A DNA stretch of 64,000 nucleotides. Source: Rosa chinensis. Taxonomy: Eukaryota > Streptophyta > Magnoliopsida > Rosales > Rosaceae. Within the stretch, counting starts at the first letter, position 1; each line of letters begins with the position of its first letter. The stretch spans positions 84,964,347 to 85,028,346 of the forward strand of contig NC_037089.1 of NCBI RefSeq assembly GCF_002994745.2. The letters are read 5' to 3'. A program made the translations under genes and the position numbers. A model generated the notes under the pieces. The model was not told where the DNA came from and did not search any database. It saw only the letters and a program-made list of their open reading frames with translations. Below, in pieces: positions 23,533-35,887 of the stretch.

Positions 23533-24006
23533 TTTTAACTCGAAAGAAGGGATGTCCGTGTAAGTTCATTAAAAATACGGAGCACTGAGATAATATTGTG
23601 TGGGTAGTCCCACTATCATCTAAGCACTCAAGTTCTCCTCCATTCATTCCTACAAATAAATGGGAGGTATTTAGAAAATATAACTCATATTCGTTAGAGT
23701 ATTTCTATTTGCGTAGAATGATATTCTTTTCATTCTAATAATTTTTCTCTAGATGTATTTCTTTACATCTTTATAGTGCTATGTCGAACCATGTAAATAT
23801 GTGTATAGTAAATAAATTTGAATAAATTCAGTACTTCAGAATAAAATTCAAAATTTATTAATAAGCCAACGATAGTCAAATCAAAGTCTTGTTCAGAAAT
23901 CTTATTCATCAATCCATGATTGAAAATAAACTTTAAGGCCAAACAATAGTCTAATTAAAAGTGAGGCATTATGCTTTCACAACTGTCTTTGGAAAATAAA
24001 AATAGA

Positions 24007-24982
24007 TCAGTCAAGATTGAGAGCATCCATTGACTTAGCAAATTCCTCTTTGCCATTGAAGTCTGCAATTATAAGGTTGACGTCTAGGTCATGACCTCCT
24101 TATTCCATATAGTGAGCCTCTTGTTCTTTAGACTCTCTATACCACTTGTAATTTGCTGCTACTCTGTTGTTTACTTGGCAGTTCTTGTACCAATGCCCAA
24201 TGAATCCACACCTATAGCATGGTTCATTGTCAACTCTTTCCTTTTGAATCTTGTTTCCACGATCCCCATGTCCCTTTCCACTTGGTGCATTGTTGCCTTG
24301 TGGGTAGGGATCAGCACGTCTAAACCCCCTTGCATTGGAGTTATTTCTACCTTTCATTTTGCCATAATTAGCCTCGGGAATTTTCTTTGTCCCAGTGGGC
24401 CTGACATTGTTATTCAAGAGAATCTCATTTTGTCTCTCAGCCACTTACAGTAGGCTTATCAATTTATTGAAGTTTGTGATTCTTTTGTTGTCATAATCCA
24501 ACTGATACTGGTTCGCTAATATAAAAGCTGAATTAGGAAAGGTGGTAAGAGTCTTGTAGATCATATCATCTTCTGTGATTTCCCTTCCACAGAAATTGAG
24601 ACGTGCCTTTAAGCGCAACATTTCCTTGTTGAAGTCATTGACCTTTTTATAGTCAAGCAAGCGGATTCCATTCCACTGAACAGCCAGTTCTGGGAGCAAA
24701 GTATAGTGAATGTTCCCAAAACTTTTTTTTAAGGGCATCCCACAGTGTTTTGGGTGTCTTCAACTGAAGGTACTCCCAGCGTAGGCTAGGATCAATATGT
24801 CGCCTTAGAAAAATTAAGGCATCTGATTTCACCTTATTAGATAGTTTATCATCTTTGGGGTCAGTAATGGTGGCAGTGTAATCTTTTGCCACAAATGCAA
24901 TTTCCATATCAGAAACCCAACGATGGTACTCAAGTCCTTCTGAGTCCAAAATGTCAAACTCAGGTCGAGTTGGAACAGCCAT
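24007..24982 (-). pseudogene. Copia-3 gag
   Basis: The ATG at 24980-24982 begins MAVPTRPEFDILD. The Gag core (LRWEYLQLKTPKTLWDAL, then LNFCGREITEDDMIYKTL) is followed by a CCHC knuckle (CYRCGFIGHWYKNC). It is broken by one frameshift near 24720 and stops at 24445-24447 and after HYME (24100-24102). The frame would end at a TGA (24007-24009) at the same place as in Copia-5, so that gag stop is ancestral. Confidence 0.85.
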
Positions 24983-26577
24983 CTACATAAAACAAGAGAG
25001 AAGATATAAATTACGCAGTCATAAAGACAACCACGTAAATTATTTTCCAAACGTATGAATTTGATTTCAAGACCAAGATTCGTAATGGTCACATTTTTTT
25101 CCGTTGCTATATGAAAATACTTTATCAGAGTAAATATGTGTATAATCCGCATGAATTTTCATTATCATGCCAAACGGTATTGATATGTTGCATTAAGAAT
25201 AATCATAGCACATTTAAATATAGCATATAAAAATAAACTACATGGCATGCTCAAATTTCACAAATATACAACAAATTACATACTACACATAATAATAGCA
25301 ATAATATAGCATGCGTAAAATAAAATATAAACAATAGCATAATACAAAGCATGCGTAGGCATAATTTATATAAGCGTAAATAAAAATAAAAACATGCTTA
25401 AAATTTCATAATAAACCATAAACAACAAAATATAAAGAATGCTTAAACATAATTATTTAAAACATAAATAACAAGGCATGCTGTAAGAGGATTAATATTA
25501 TCGAACAAAACATGCATAATAACAAAATATAATAAAAGCATAAACAATAAAGTATAAAGCATGCTTTGTTAAAATAAAAAAATAAAATAAAGAAAACATA
25601 CTTGATTTCGATAAAACAATCCTAGCGCACGCGCGTGTTGATGCAGGCGTGCGTGCGATGTTTTTGTGCTTTGAGAAAAAAACTGGGCCGCTTCCTTTAT
25701 CTTTTCAGCAGTGGGCCTTATTTTTTTCGTTTGTTTTGTTTTTTTTTTTTTGTAGGCCGGGTCTCTTTGGGCCCTTTTTTTTTGTCTTCTTTTCTGGGTC
25801 ACAGGGCCTGTTTGTTCTTTTTTTTTTCCTGGGCCGCAGGGGCCTTGTTTTCTTTTTATGTTCCTCTTTTTGCTGGGCCACAAGGCCTGTTTTTTTTTTT
25901 TTTTTTTTCTTCCTCGCGTCTTCTCCTTCTGGTTTTCTGCTGCGTTCTTGTTTCTGGTTTACAGATGTGCAGCGGCTAGGCTAGGTGCGTGCCGGGATCT
26001 GCGGCCGGTGAAGGACTGGGGTAGTGTGTGCTGCTGCAAGGGGCTGCTGGGCGTGAGACCGGAAGTGCTGCAGCGCGCGGGACTGCTGCTCTCAGATGCA
26101 CAGACTGCTGCAGACGGGGTGAAGCCCGTGTGGGCTGGTGGGGATGGGGGACGAGTGGGCTGAAATTCTGGCAAATCTGGGCAGGTTGAATCTGGCTTGA
26201 AGCCTTTGGATCTGCCGGCGATTCAATCTGGGAGAAGACGTCGGGTCTGAGATAATGATGTCGGGGTCCCTGGGATGCGGCGTTGAAGGTTCATCGGTCT
26301 GAATGCAGATGCAGGAGGCCGGTCTGAGGCGAAGGGTTGCTGGCAGTAGATGAAGGCTGGTGAAGGGTAGAGGACCAGTGCGGCATCGCCGGTGGAGATG
26401 CTGTTGTGACTGGGCCGCTAGGCTGGAGACCGGCCTAGGGATTTTTTTTATTTTTATTTTTTATTATTGGTGGAGGCAGAAGAGAAAAAAAAAACAAATT
26501 TCTCTAGGGTTTTGGGTTTTTTTTCGAAGCTAAAATTTTCTTCTCTTTGCTTATTTGCTCTGAGCGTGCTGATAACG
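24983..26577 (-). other. Copia-3 5' leader, long and AT/polypyrimidine-rich
   Basis: About 1.6 kb between the 5' LTR and gag. Near the LTR is GATAACGTG in the primer-site position, then a GC-rich part (26000-26430), T-runs, and an AT-rich part (25140-25570) dotted with GCATGC/CATGC words. The gag ATG is preceded by TTTTATGTAG, a splice-acceptor-like sequence. Frames in the T-runs are composition artefacts. Confidence 0.65.
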
Positions 26578-26771
26578 TGTTAAAGTAAAATGACAATTGA
26601 AATTTGTCTACTCATTTCATTTCATAGTCCCTTTATATAGGGATAGAGTTACAACGGAAATATTAATTACATTAAATACATTGAATGCTGATTGATGGTA
26701 ATCACTGATTTCTTGATTCCCTCTCCGTCAGTTGCTTTGACGAAGGCACACAATATGTTTTTCCTTTAACA
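26578..26771 (-). repeat. Copia-3 5' LTR
   Basis: 194-bp LTR ending CTTTAACA, partner of 19949-20153. It contains a TATATAAAG TATA box on the minus strand near 26634-26642. Confidence 0.88.
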
Positions 26772-26956
26772 ATAAAATAATAATAGGTTCATGTGGACGG
26801 ATTTCAAAGGAGATTTGGAATTGATTTTCTAAGCATTCCGCTTTATTGAACTTGAGAAATAATTTTGTTTCCTAATGAAATCATACAGTATATAAGGTAC
26901 TTACACTGGAAACTCATATTCAATTCCCACTTTCACATCTTTCCATATAAAGGAAG

Positions 26957-27126
26957 TAGAAACTAAGAATTCAATATGTTTGGAATGCTTCAATATTATT
27001 CATCTCCAAATATGAGGGTGTTAAAGAGATACAAAAGTAACCCTAATAAGGAAGCATCTCCTACAATTATACAGAACACATAATTTATACATACAAAAAA
27101 AGTAAATATTTATAAAATATTCTATA
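26957..27126 (-). repeat. Copia-2 3' LTR
   Basis: 170 bp, TAGAAACTAAG...ATTCTATA. It aligns to the three right-LTR fragments; both termini differ from perfect TG/CA, in keeping with decay. Confidence 0.82.
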
Positions 27127-27136
27127 CTCCCCTGCA

Positions 27137-29243
27137 AGTTGGTGCATAAATGTCGATCATGCCCAACTTGCCAATTGAGTTGTCAAACACTTTCCTTGAC
27201 ACTCATTTCGTAAGAATATCTGCTAATTGATATTTTGTATGCACGAAGGATAAACGAATAATCTTTCTGTCCAGGTTTTCCTTAATAAAGTGTCGATATA
27301 CCTCCACATGCATAATCCGATCATGCTGAACAAGATTATGAGCAATCTCAATAGCAGACGTGCTATCACAATGCAAGTCCATAGGTTTCTTAAGTTTAAA
27401 ACTCAAATCTTTCAGCTCATTATGAATCCACAACATCGAAGCTTAGCTCAGCACTAGATCTAGCAACAACCTTCTGTTTCTTGTCGTTCCAAGTCACAAG
27501 GTTTCCTCCAACAAATGTAAAATACCCAGATGTAGACCGTCTGTCTGTCTTATCATCACCCTAGTCTGCATTTGCATACCCAACAACTTCCAATTCATCA
27601 TTCATTTTGAACAACAAACCTCTTCCAGGTGCCGTTTTAAGATACCTTAGAATATAATACACTGCATCTATATGCACTTCACTAGGACAATGCATAAATT
27701 GACTAACCACAATCACAGCATAAGCAATATCAAGTATAGTATGAGAAAGATAAATAAGCCTCCCCACTAGATGTTGGTACCTTCCTTTATCAATTGCAAC
27801 CTGATCTAGATAGATGGCGAGATTGTGGTTCATCTCAATCGGTGTCTCAATAGGTCCACAGTTAAGCATTGCGGTCTCAGCTAACAAGCCAAGTACGTAC
27901 TTACGTTGGGATAAAGAAATCCTCTTCTTAGACCTTGCAACTTCAATTCCAAGAAAGTACTTCAATTGCCCAAGATCCTTCATCTCAAACTCCTTAGAAA
28001 GATACTTCTGTAGAGCCTCCATCTTTTTTAGATTATCCACTGTGACAATCATATCATCAACATATACTATCAGTGCGATAATCTTACCTTGGCTACGCTT
28101 GATGAACAATGTGTGATTAGAGTTGCTCTGTCTATAACCAAACATCCTCATAGACTTAGAGAACCTTCCAAACCAGGCTCTAGGAGACTGCTTCAAACCA
28201 TAGAAAGACTTCTTCAATTTACAAACCTTGTCAGTATCACAAGGCATATTTTTGACTCCTGGTGGCATATCCATATACACTGCTTCCTCTATGTTTCCAT
28301 TGAGGAAAACATTCTTCACATCAAACTGATGTAGAGGCCAATCTTTAGCTGTTGCAAGTGAAATTAAGATTCGAACAGTGTTGATCTTTGCCACAGGGGC
28401 AAACGTCTCTTCCTAATCAATTCCAGAGGGCTGGGTGTATCATTTGGCAACTAATCTGGCTTTGAACTTGTCAATGCTCCCATAAGCTTTAAGTTTTATT
28501 GTAAATGCCCAACGACATCCAAAAGTCTTCTTTCCAGCAAGCATAGTCACAATATTCCAAGTCAAGTTTTTCTGAACAGCCTCTACTTCTTCATTCATCG
28601 CTTGAGTCCACTTAGGATCCCCTAGTGCATCCTGCACACTACTAAGAATAGATACAGTAGATAATTGATTAACAACAAGTGCATGTGACCTAGATAATCT
28701 GTGGTTAGATATGTAATTAGCTATAAGATATTTAGTTTTGGCTTTGATGTCTGGTTCATATTCTTTCTTAGTAATATCCTTAGTAACCCTTTGTGATTTC
28801 CTAGACTTTATATTATCTACCACTGATGATTCATTTAGAATTAAAGGTATCTGAGGAGGGACATTCGCAACGGATTCTTCAGTTGATGATGTAGAGAGGG
28901 GTAAAAACTCTGATAAATGAGAACTTTGAATTATATCCTCTTTATTGGGTGCGTCAAATATTCCAGGACGTATTGAAGCAGTGTCTTCCCTGTTTGACTT
29001 GTCCAGATCACTTTGGGATGCATCTGTCATATTTGACTTGTCATGATTTCGGTTGGATGGGACAAGGCCACATTGGGATGCATCTTTCTTGTTCAACCGG
29101 TCATGTTGTTGGCTAGGTGGGGACCCAAAGGTCACGGGTCCAGCACCAATCATCTTAGCTTTTATTTTTTCACCAAACATCCCAGATTCAGTTTCTTTTT
29201 CGTTTCTGTCATGGTGTTGGCTGGATGGGGACCTCACGACCAC
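27137..29243 (-). pseudogene. Copia-2 reverse transcriptase and RNase H
   Basis: In order on the minus strand: a linker and RT start (KFKARLVAK, ending 28440), DVKNVFLNGNIEEAVYMDMPPG, SFYGLKQSPRAWFGRF, catalytic YVDDMIVT, then RNase H pieces (ADxxx near 27561; LHCDSTSAIEIAHN, 27203-27436, and LADILTK). Stops or frameshifts occur near 28395-28440, 27560 and 27437. The match in style is to RE1-type Copia elements. Confidence 0.85.
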
Positions 29244-29319
29244 TGGTGCATCGCCAATTATCCCAATTTCTGTTTCTTCTCCGTTTCAATTAGTTCAATG
29301 TCTGTTTCTTTTCTGTGTA

Positions 29320-30489
29320 CTATTGCCCCAGTTTCGTTTTCAAATAGTGTAAATGAATTTCCAACCCCAAATCTTGATTCTGAGGCCTCAAATTCTTCAA
29401 ATGTAGATGAATCTCGAGGATCTCGAGGATTTCCTTAACAATTTCTCTCCCCCTGAAGGGAAGACTCCAAAACTCCCCATGAATAATAAGGCTCGAAGTC
29501 ACGAAAAACAGTATCAAGAGAGACTTGTATAGTGTCAGTAAGAGGATCATAACATCGATACCCCTTCTAGAATTCACTATAACCAACAAATATACAATTA
29601 TGGGCACGACGATCAAGCTTGCTGCGTTGAGGCTTAGGAATATGAACATAGGCGATGCACCCAAACACACGGGGCTCTAGGTTAGGTAACGATGGAAGTG
29701 AAAGAAGTTGCTGAAGCAGCTGTCGAGGGTTTTGAAATTCAATCACTCAAGAAGGAGTACAATTAATAAGGTAGGCGGTAGATTTCACTGCTTCTCCCCA
29801 ATATTAACGAGGTACATGCATGCCAAACAAGGAGGCACGGACAACTTCAAGCAACTGTCGATTCTTTCTTTCAGCCAAACCATTCTGTTGAGGAGTATAC
29901 GAATTCGACGTCTGATGTCGAATTCCATGAGATTGCATAAACTGCTGCATAAGGCCATTAACATATTCTCCGCTATTGTCATATTGGAAAACTCGAATAG
30001 TCTGTTGATATTGTGTAGGCACCATTTTGTGAAACTCTTTGAACCGGCCTAGAACACAAATCGCTCTTGCTCTTCAATAAAGTCACCCAAGTCATATGGG
30101 TTCAATCATTAATAAAAGTCATATAATATCGAGATCTAGAAAGAGAAGGGATCTTGGCAGGGCCCCAAACATCAGAATGAATTTTCATAAATGGAATGGG
30201 CTTTCATTAAGACTAGGTGAATATGAAGTCCGATGACTTTTAGCCAGTTCACATACATCATAACGAAAATCTGAATCACTAACTACTGTGGTTGCAGTTT
30301 CTTAAGATAACTAAAAGACAGATGACCAAAACGACTGTGCCATAGCCATACTATTTCCTTAGAATTCTCTACTCCATTGACCTGATTCACTTGTCCTAAC
30401 AGCGGTTGCTCTCTACTTTCTGTCAGATTGAAGTAGTAGATTTTCCCCCTTCTAACACCATAACCAAGAACCAGCCGAGTCAGAATGTC
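29320..30489 (-). pseudogene. Copia-2 integrase
   Basis: Fragments show YTPQQNGLAERKNRQLLEVVR (29804-30025) and a downstream C-terminal part (29320-29670). The core upstream of 30025 is frameshifted several times. No continuous frame exists. Confidence 0.75.
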
Positions 30490-31800
30490 CTAAAACACAC
30501 AAAAAGAGGGATAAAAAGTCACAATACATGCTAGTGCTAGAATAGTCTGACCAACAGATAGAAGATTATATGCTAATGAAGAGACAACCAATGCAGAGTC
30601 AAGAGTTAATATGACAGATAGAACAACAGAGCCTTCTCCGGTAGCCGGAGTTGGGGTACCATCGGCAGTAGAAACAATATTTTGAGAGGAGGGTTTCCGC
30701 TTTTTCAAGAGGCTGGGATAATTAGTCATATGGTCAGATGCACCTGTATCAATTATCCACAAACTATTCCTAGATACCTTACCCTTCATACCTGACTGTG
30801 CTACATTAGCGGAGGCCTTAGATGGTTGCTTTTCCTCTGTAGTAGCCACGACAGCTTTACCAAGGTTCTTCATGAATTCTTGGTGAAATCCCACCAATCA
30901 GGATAACCAATTACTTCATAGCACCGTTGCTTGCTATGACCCACATCTCCACAGACTGGACACTTTGTATTTGCATATGGATTTGTTTTACTCTGAGGGC
31001 AACGTGGTAGAGGAGTTGAGAAGCCTGGGGGAGGACCCTGCTTGCGTTGGACAACCATGACAGAGTACTCAAAGGCGTGTCCCATCACCTGCCTATTAGA
31101 ATGCACATTTCGAACATAGGCATAGCTTTACTCCAAGTCGAATTTCGGGTCTTTGCGCAGAATCTCACCACGGACGTGATCATACTCTGAATAGAGTCCA
31201 CTAAGAAACATATGAACTCGCATTCGTTCCATGGCAGTAGTCTCTTGAACAACTGCAACCACTGTGTTATTTTGAGAGGCCACACGCTATTCAATCTCCT
31301 AAAACATTCCCACCAATTCATTGTAGTAGGTAGGATGAGTTCGACCATTCTGTTTCGCTCCAAAATCATTTCTTGTTCAATTCAAAAATTCTGGCTTCAT
31401 CAGAATCATTATAAAATGTCTTATCAATAGCTTCCCAAACATATTTAGCTGTTGGGAGTCGGATATACTGATTCATGAGTGATGGCTCCATGGAATAGAT
31501 TAGCCAACTCTTCACTTTTTCGTTGTCTGTGGCTCAAACTTCAACTTCAGGAGAGTTCTCATCTGGTGCAGCTCTTGCTCCGATGAGGTAGTCGACTTTT
31601 CCTCGTGCTCCAATCCTCATCTTCATAAGAGGTGCCCATATGGTGTAATTGGATTCATTCAAGGCAACACTGGTTGGAAATGCTGAGTTATCTTGAGCAG
31701 TGGTATGATAATGGTTGATCATTGGAGGCATGTTGTGGAGTGCAAGGGTTGCAGGGTCGTCCATTGAGCAGAAAGTGACAATCTGCACGTAACCAAACAA
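30490..31800 (-). pseudogene. Copia-2 gag and protease
   Basis: The Gag N-terminus (ALNESNYTIWAPLMKMRIGA, 31534-31800) is followed by a frameshifted core (31085-31369), then a CCHC knuckle (CPVCGDVGHSKQRC, 30870-31106) and the protease active site (WIIDTGASDHMT, 30490-30897). Each part is in a different frame or separated by a stop. Confidence 0.8.
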
Positions 31801-32065
31801 GGGTGCAGGAGGCTGTTATTTCTTTTCCTACAAGAGGCTTGTCGGTTTGACTTTAATAAAGGTATGTTGTGATGTGGTCCACGTGATGCTGCTATGCTGC
31901 AGCTTTCAATGTAAAAAATAATTTCTTCAAGATGGACTTGCAGTGATGGGTAGTATGTGGAAAAAACAAATCTAAATTGGTCAAGTTTATGTGGTTCTCT
32001 AGGTTCTTCGAGATTGGGGTTTCAAAGGAATACAGTACAACGATAGAACCTGTTCTGATACCTAG

Positions 32066-32102
32066 TAGAAACTAAGATTTCTATATGTTTGGAATGTTTC
32101 AA
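32066..32102 (-). repeat. Copia-2 5' LTR, fragment 1
   Basis: Matches the first 37 bp or so of the left LTR. It is cut by the hAT MITE, whose target duplication TGTTTCAA occupies 32095-32102. Confidence 0.82.
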
Positions 32103-32994
32103 TAGAGGTGGCAAACGGACCGGCCCGACCTATTTTAAGCGGGCCTAGTCGTGCTTCGTGCCGTGCTTGGGCCGGCCCATTTATTATAGTGCCGGGCTCG
32201 TGCCGGCCCATTTACTTAAACATTAAGCTCGGCCCCGCCCATGGCCCGAGCCCATATCGTGCCTGGCCGTGCTCGTGCCGGGTCAATAACGGGCCGTACT
32301 CGTGCCTACCCACTATAAAGCACGATTTTAAAATCTTAATTTAAACAAATAGAAATTAATTTTATTTAACTATTTAGAAAATTAAAATAAATTAAGTTCT
32401 ACAACGTTTTTCTTAATCTTAGCTTTTTAAGATTAGATTTCTAATAATTTTTTATATTTCACTATAAGAAAGAAAGAAGAAAAAAAAACTCAAAATATAT
32501 TGTTTTTAGTATATTATTGTGAGATTAATCTTTATTAATATAATGAAGATTTAGTATCTATTATTCTTTCCTTCATTCTATAATTGTATTATTATGAGAT
32601 TAGTCTTTATTAATAAATATTAGAAAAAAATACTTATGTCAAAACAAGGATATAATGTTTTGTTTCATTATTTGGACAATATAAAAGAAAGTATTGGTGG
32701 AATTGTCATGAGCTTTTAAATAAAAATGTCTCATATTCAAATCTCATCATTATAGTTTTTTCATAATTTTTTTTTTTAAAATGAAATTTTGTGTTTGTAA
32801 CGGGCCGACCCACAATATGTCGTGCTCGGACCGTGCCGGGCCAATGGGCCAATATTCTTAGGCCCAGCCCGACCCGTTATTCTAACGTGCTCGGGTAGTG
32901 CCAAGCCACTAACGGGCTTGGCCCGTGCCGGGCCGCTTTTAAGTGTGCCGGGCCCGTGCCGTGCTCTTGCTTTGTGGCCCGTTTGCCACCTCTA
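32103..32994. mobile_element. Non-autonomous hAT MITE, 892 bp
   Basis: Perfect 16-bp terminal inverted repeats TAGAGGTGGCAAACGG at both ends and a perfect 8-bp target duplication TGTTTCAA (32095-32102 and 32995-33002), the hAT signature. Both subterminal regions are GC-rich with many copies of GGCC/CGTGCCGGGC-type words, while the middle (about 32340-32790) is AT-rich with no gene. It inserted into the right LTR of Copia-2. Confidence 0.93.
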
Positions 32995-33118
32995 TGTTTC
33001 AATATTATTCATCTCCAAATAGGAGGGTTATAACTTATAAAGAGATACAAGAGTAATCCTAATAGGAAAGCATCTCCTACAATTATATAAAATACATAAT
33101 CTATACATACAAGGTAAG
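32995..33118 (-). repeat. Copia-2 5' LTR, fragment 2
   Basis: Continues the LTR after the hAT MITE (ATTATTCATCTCCAAATA..CTATACATACAA) and is cut at 33118 by Copia-5, whose target duplication GTAAG is at 33114-33118. Confidence 0.85.
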
Positions 33119-33338
33119 TGTTAAAGGAAAAACATATTGTGTGCCTTCGTCAATGTGATTGACGGAGAGGGAATTAAGCAATTACCGATTAACATCAATC
33201 AGCATGGATTAGTAACCAATCAGTAATTAATGCCATCATTGTAATTTTTCTTTCCATTGTAATTCTCTCCCTATATAAAGGGGTTATGAAATGAAATGAA
33301 ATGAGTAGACCAATTCCAATTGGCATTTTACTTTAACA
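33119..33338 (+). repeat. Copia-5 5' LTR
   Basis: 220 bp, TGTTAAAGGAAAAAC to CTTTAACA, with TATATAAAG at 33272-33280 and a GAAAT microrepeat one unit longer than in the 3' LTR. Confidence 0.92.
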
Positions 33339-34912
33339 CGTTATCAGCACACTCAGAGCAAATAGCTAATAGAAAAAATCCTAATTTTCTAGTTTTCTTT
33401 CTATCGAAAAAAAAACAAACCCTAGAAATTTTCTTTTTCTGCCGCCACCCTAAAATAAAATAAAAAATTCAGTCCAGATCGAACTCGAGCCGCCAGCCTT
33501 CACCGGTCCTCTCCCCTTCACCGACCTGCATCTTCAGATCTCCACCTAATCTCATACCGGCCTTAGCTCCCTTCCCGGCCTCTTCCTTCTGCAGCCTGCA
33601 ACACACCACCGGCCTCACCTCACAGGCCTCCTCCCCTGCGCACAACACGCAAGCCTCCTGCAACAAGCTGCCAGCACAGCCCGCACGCCTCCAGCCTCGG
33701 TCAGGGCCCTCGACCCCATTGTTGTTGCTCCCCATCCCAACGCGGCGTAGCCCCGACATCCGCACCTGCCCTTCACAGGCTTACAGCAGATCCTGCCCAG
33801 CGCCCGCGCCTGCATCAGCCCATACGGGCCTAGCCCCGCCTCCAGCAGCTCGCCTGCAATGACCTCCGCCTTCCTGCTGGCCCGCGCAGCCTCCACCTGC
33901 TAAATCACATCTGTAACCCAGAAGACGCAGAAAAGAAGAGAAAACAAAGGAAGAAAAGAGAAAAGAAAAGAAACAAAAAAGAAAAAAAAGTGTTAACCGG
34001 GCCCAAAGAAAAGACCCGGCCCAAAAGAAAAAGAAAAAAAAAAGCAAATTAAGTAGGCCCTGCAGCCCACAAAAAAAAAAAACCGGCTTAGCGGCCCAGA
34101 GAAAAAAAAGAAAAAACGCTTGCAGCCCAGAAAAAAAAAAAACAAGGCCCACTACTGAAAAAAAAGGAAGCAGCCAAGTTTTTCTCATGCAAAAAAAAAC
34201 ATCGCTACGCACGCCTGCATCAACACGCGCGTGCGCCAGGATTGTTTTATTTTATCACGACCAAGTATGTTCTCTTTTATTTATTTTCATACTATGACAA
34301 ATTTTCATTATTTATAATTAGAACTTTTGAGCATGTTTATTTAGATAATTTTGATCTTTTTAAGCATGTTGTGTTATTTATGTTTTACATAATTATGTTT
34401 AAGCATGTTTTAATTATGCTATAGTTTATACTTTATTTTTGAACATGCCATATATATCTTGTTATATATTATTTATGCAATTGTGAGCATGTTTTATGAA
34501 TTTTATTTACTCTTATATAATTATTCATACGCATGTCTTTATATTATGCTATTATTTATCTTTTATTATACGCATGATATATTATTGCTATTATTATGTG
34601 TAGTATATAATTTGTTGTATATTTGTGAAATTTGAGCATGCAATGTAGCTTATTTTTATATGATCTATATATTTAAATGTACTATGATTATTTTGAATGC
34701 AACATATCAGTACCGTTTGGCCATGATAATGAAAATTCATGCGCATTATACATTCACTTACTGTGATAAAGTATTTTCACATAGTATCAGGAAAAAAAAA
34801 ATGTGACCATTACGAATCTTGGTCTTGAAATCTAATTCATATTTTTGGAAAATAATTTACGTGGATGTCTTTATGACTGCGTAATTTGTATCTTCTCTCT
34901 TGTTTCATGTAG
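33339..34912 (+). other. Copia-5 5' leader
   Basis: About 1.57 kb between LTR and gag. The primer-site position reads CGTTATCAGCAC. A GC-rich part (33480-33900) is followed by A-runs and then a 500-bp AT-rich part (34240-34760) in which GCATG/CATGC recurs many times, as in Copia-3. The end reads TTGTTTCATGTAG|ATGG, acceptor-like, directly at the gag start. Frames here are composition artefacts. Confidence 0.65.
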
Positions 34913-35887
34913 ATGGCTGTTCCAACTCGACCTGAGTTTGACATCTTGAACTCAGAATGACTTGAGTACCATCGTTGGGTTTCCGATATGGAAACTGCCT
35001 TTGTGGCAAAAGACTACACTGCCACCATTACTGATCCCGAAGATGATGAACTATCTAATAAGGTGAAAGCAGATGCCTTAATTTTTCTGAAGCGGCATAT
35101 TGATCCTAGCCTACGCTGGGAGTACCTTCAGTTGAAGACACCCAAAGCACTGTGGGATGCCCTTAAAGGACGTTTTGGGAACATTCATGATACTTTGCTC
35201 CCAGGACTGGCTGTTCCGTGGAATGGAATCCGCTTGCTTGACTATAAAAAGGTCAATGACTTCAACAAGGACATGTTGCGCTTAAAGGCACGTCTCAATT
35301 TCTGTGGAAGGGAAATCACAGAAGATGATATGATCTACAAGACTCTTACCACCTTTCCCAATTCAACTTTTATACTAGCGAACCAGTATCAGTTGGATTA
35401 TGACAACAAAAGAATCACAACCTTCAATAAGTTGATAAGCCTACTGCAAGTGGCTGAGAGACAAAATAAGATTCTCTTGAATAACAATGCCAGGCCTACT
35501 GAGACAAAGAAAATTCCTGAGGCTAATTATGGAAAAATGAAAGGTGGAAATAACTCCAATGCAAGGGGATTTAGACGTGCTGATCCCTACCCACGTGACA
35601 ACCATACACCACGTGGAAAGGGACATGAGGATCATGGAAACAAGATGAAAAAGGAAAGAGTTGACAATGAACCATGCTATAGGTGTGGATTCATTGGGCA
35701 TTGGTACAAGAACTGCCAAGCAAACAACAGAGTAGTAGCCAATTACAAGAGGTATAGAGAGTCTAAAGAACAAGAGGCTCACTATATGGAAGAAGGAGGT
35801 CATGACCTAGACGTCAACCTTACAATTGCAGACTTCAATGGCAAAGAGGAACTTGCTAAGTCAATGGATGCTCTCAATCTTGACTGA
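34913..35887 (+). pseudogene. Copia-5 gag, one stop codon
   Basis: The ATG at 34913 starts MAVPTRPEFDILNSE, then a TGA at 34957-34959 where Copia-3 has Gly; 299 codons then stay open from 34988. These hold the Gag core (LRWEYLQLKTPKALWDALKG) and a CCHC knuckle (CYRCGFIGHWYKNC, near 35675). It ends at a TGA after ALNLD, the same stop as in Copia-3, and does not read into pol. Apart from the early TGA this gag is intact. Confidence 0.86.

Larger units (their letters stand above)
19949..26771 (-). mobile_element. Copia-3, decayed LTR retrotransposon with long leader
   Basis: Minus-strand Copia element with short LTRs (19949-20153, 26578-26771) starting TGTTAAAG, and a 5-bp target duplication ATAAA (19944-19948 and 26772-26776). 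Its order is leader of about 1.6 kb, gag, a spacer, then pol (protease, integrase, reverse transcriptase, RNase H). It belongs to the same family as Copia-5 (33119-40376), which runs the other way. The coding parts are broken by many stops and frameshifts, and the inner end of the 3' LTR has lost its CA (GA instead). Confidence 0.92.

Noticed and set aside
25635..26163. Several overlapping open frames, Phe/Leu-rich or Ala/Gly-rich
   Set aside because: They follow T-runs and GC-rich leader sequence of Copia-3; no domain, and frames overlap on both strands.
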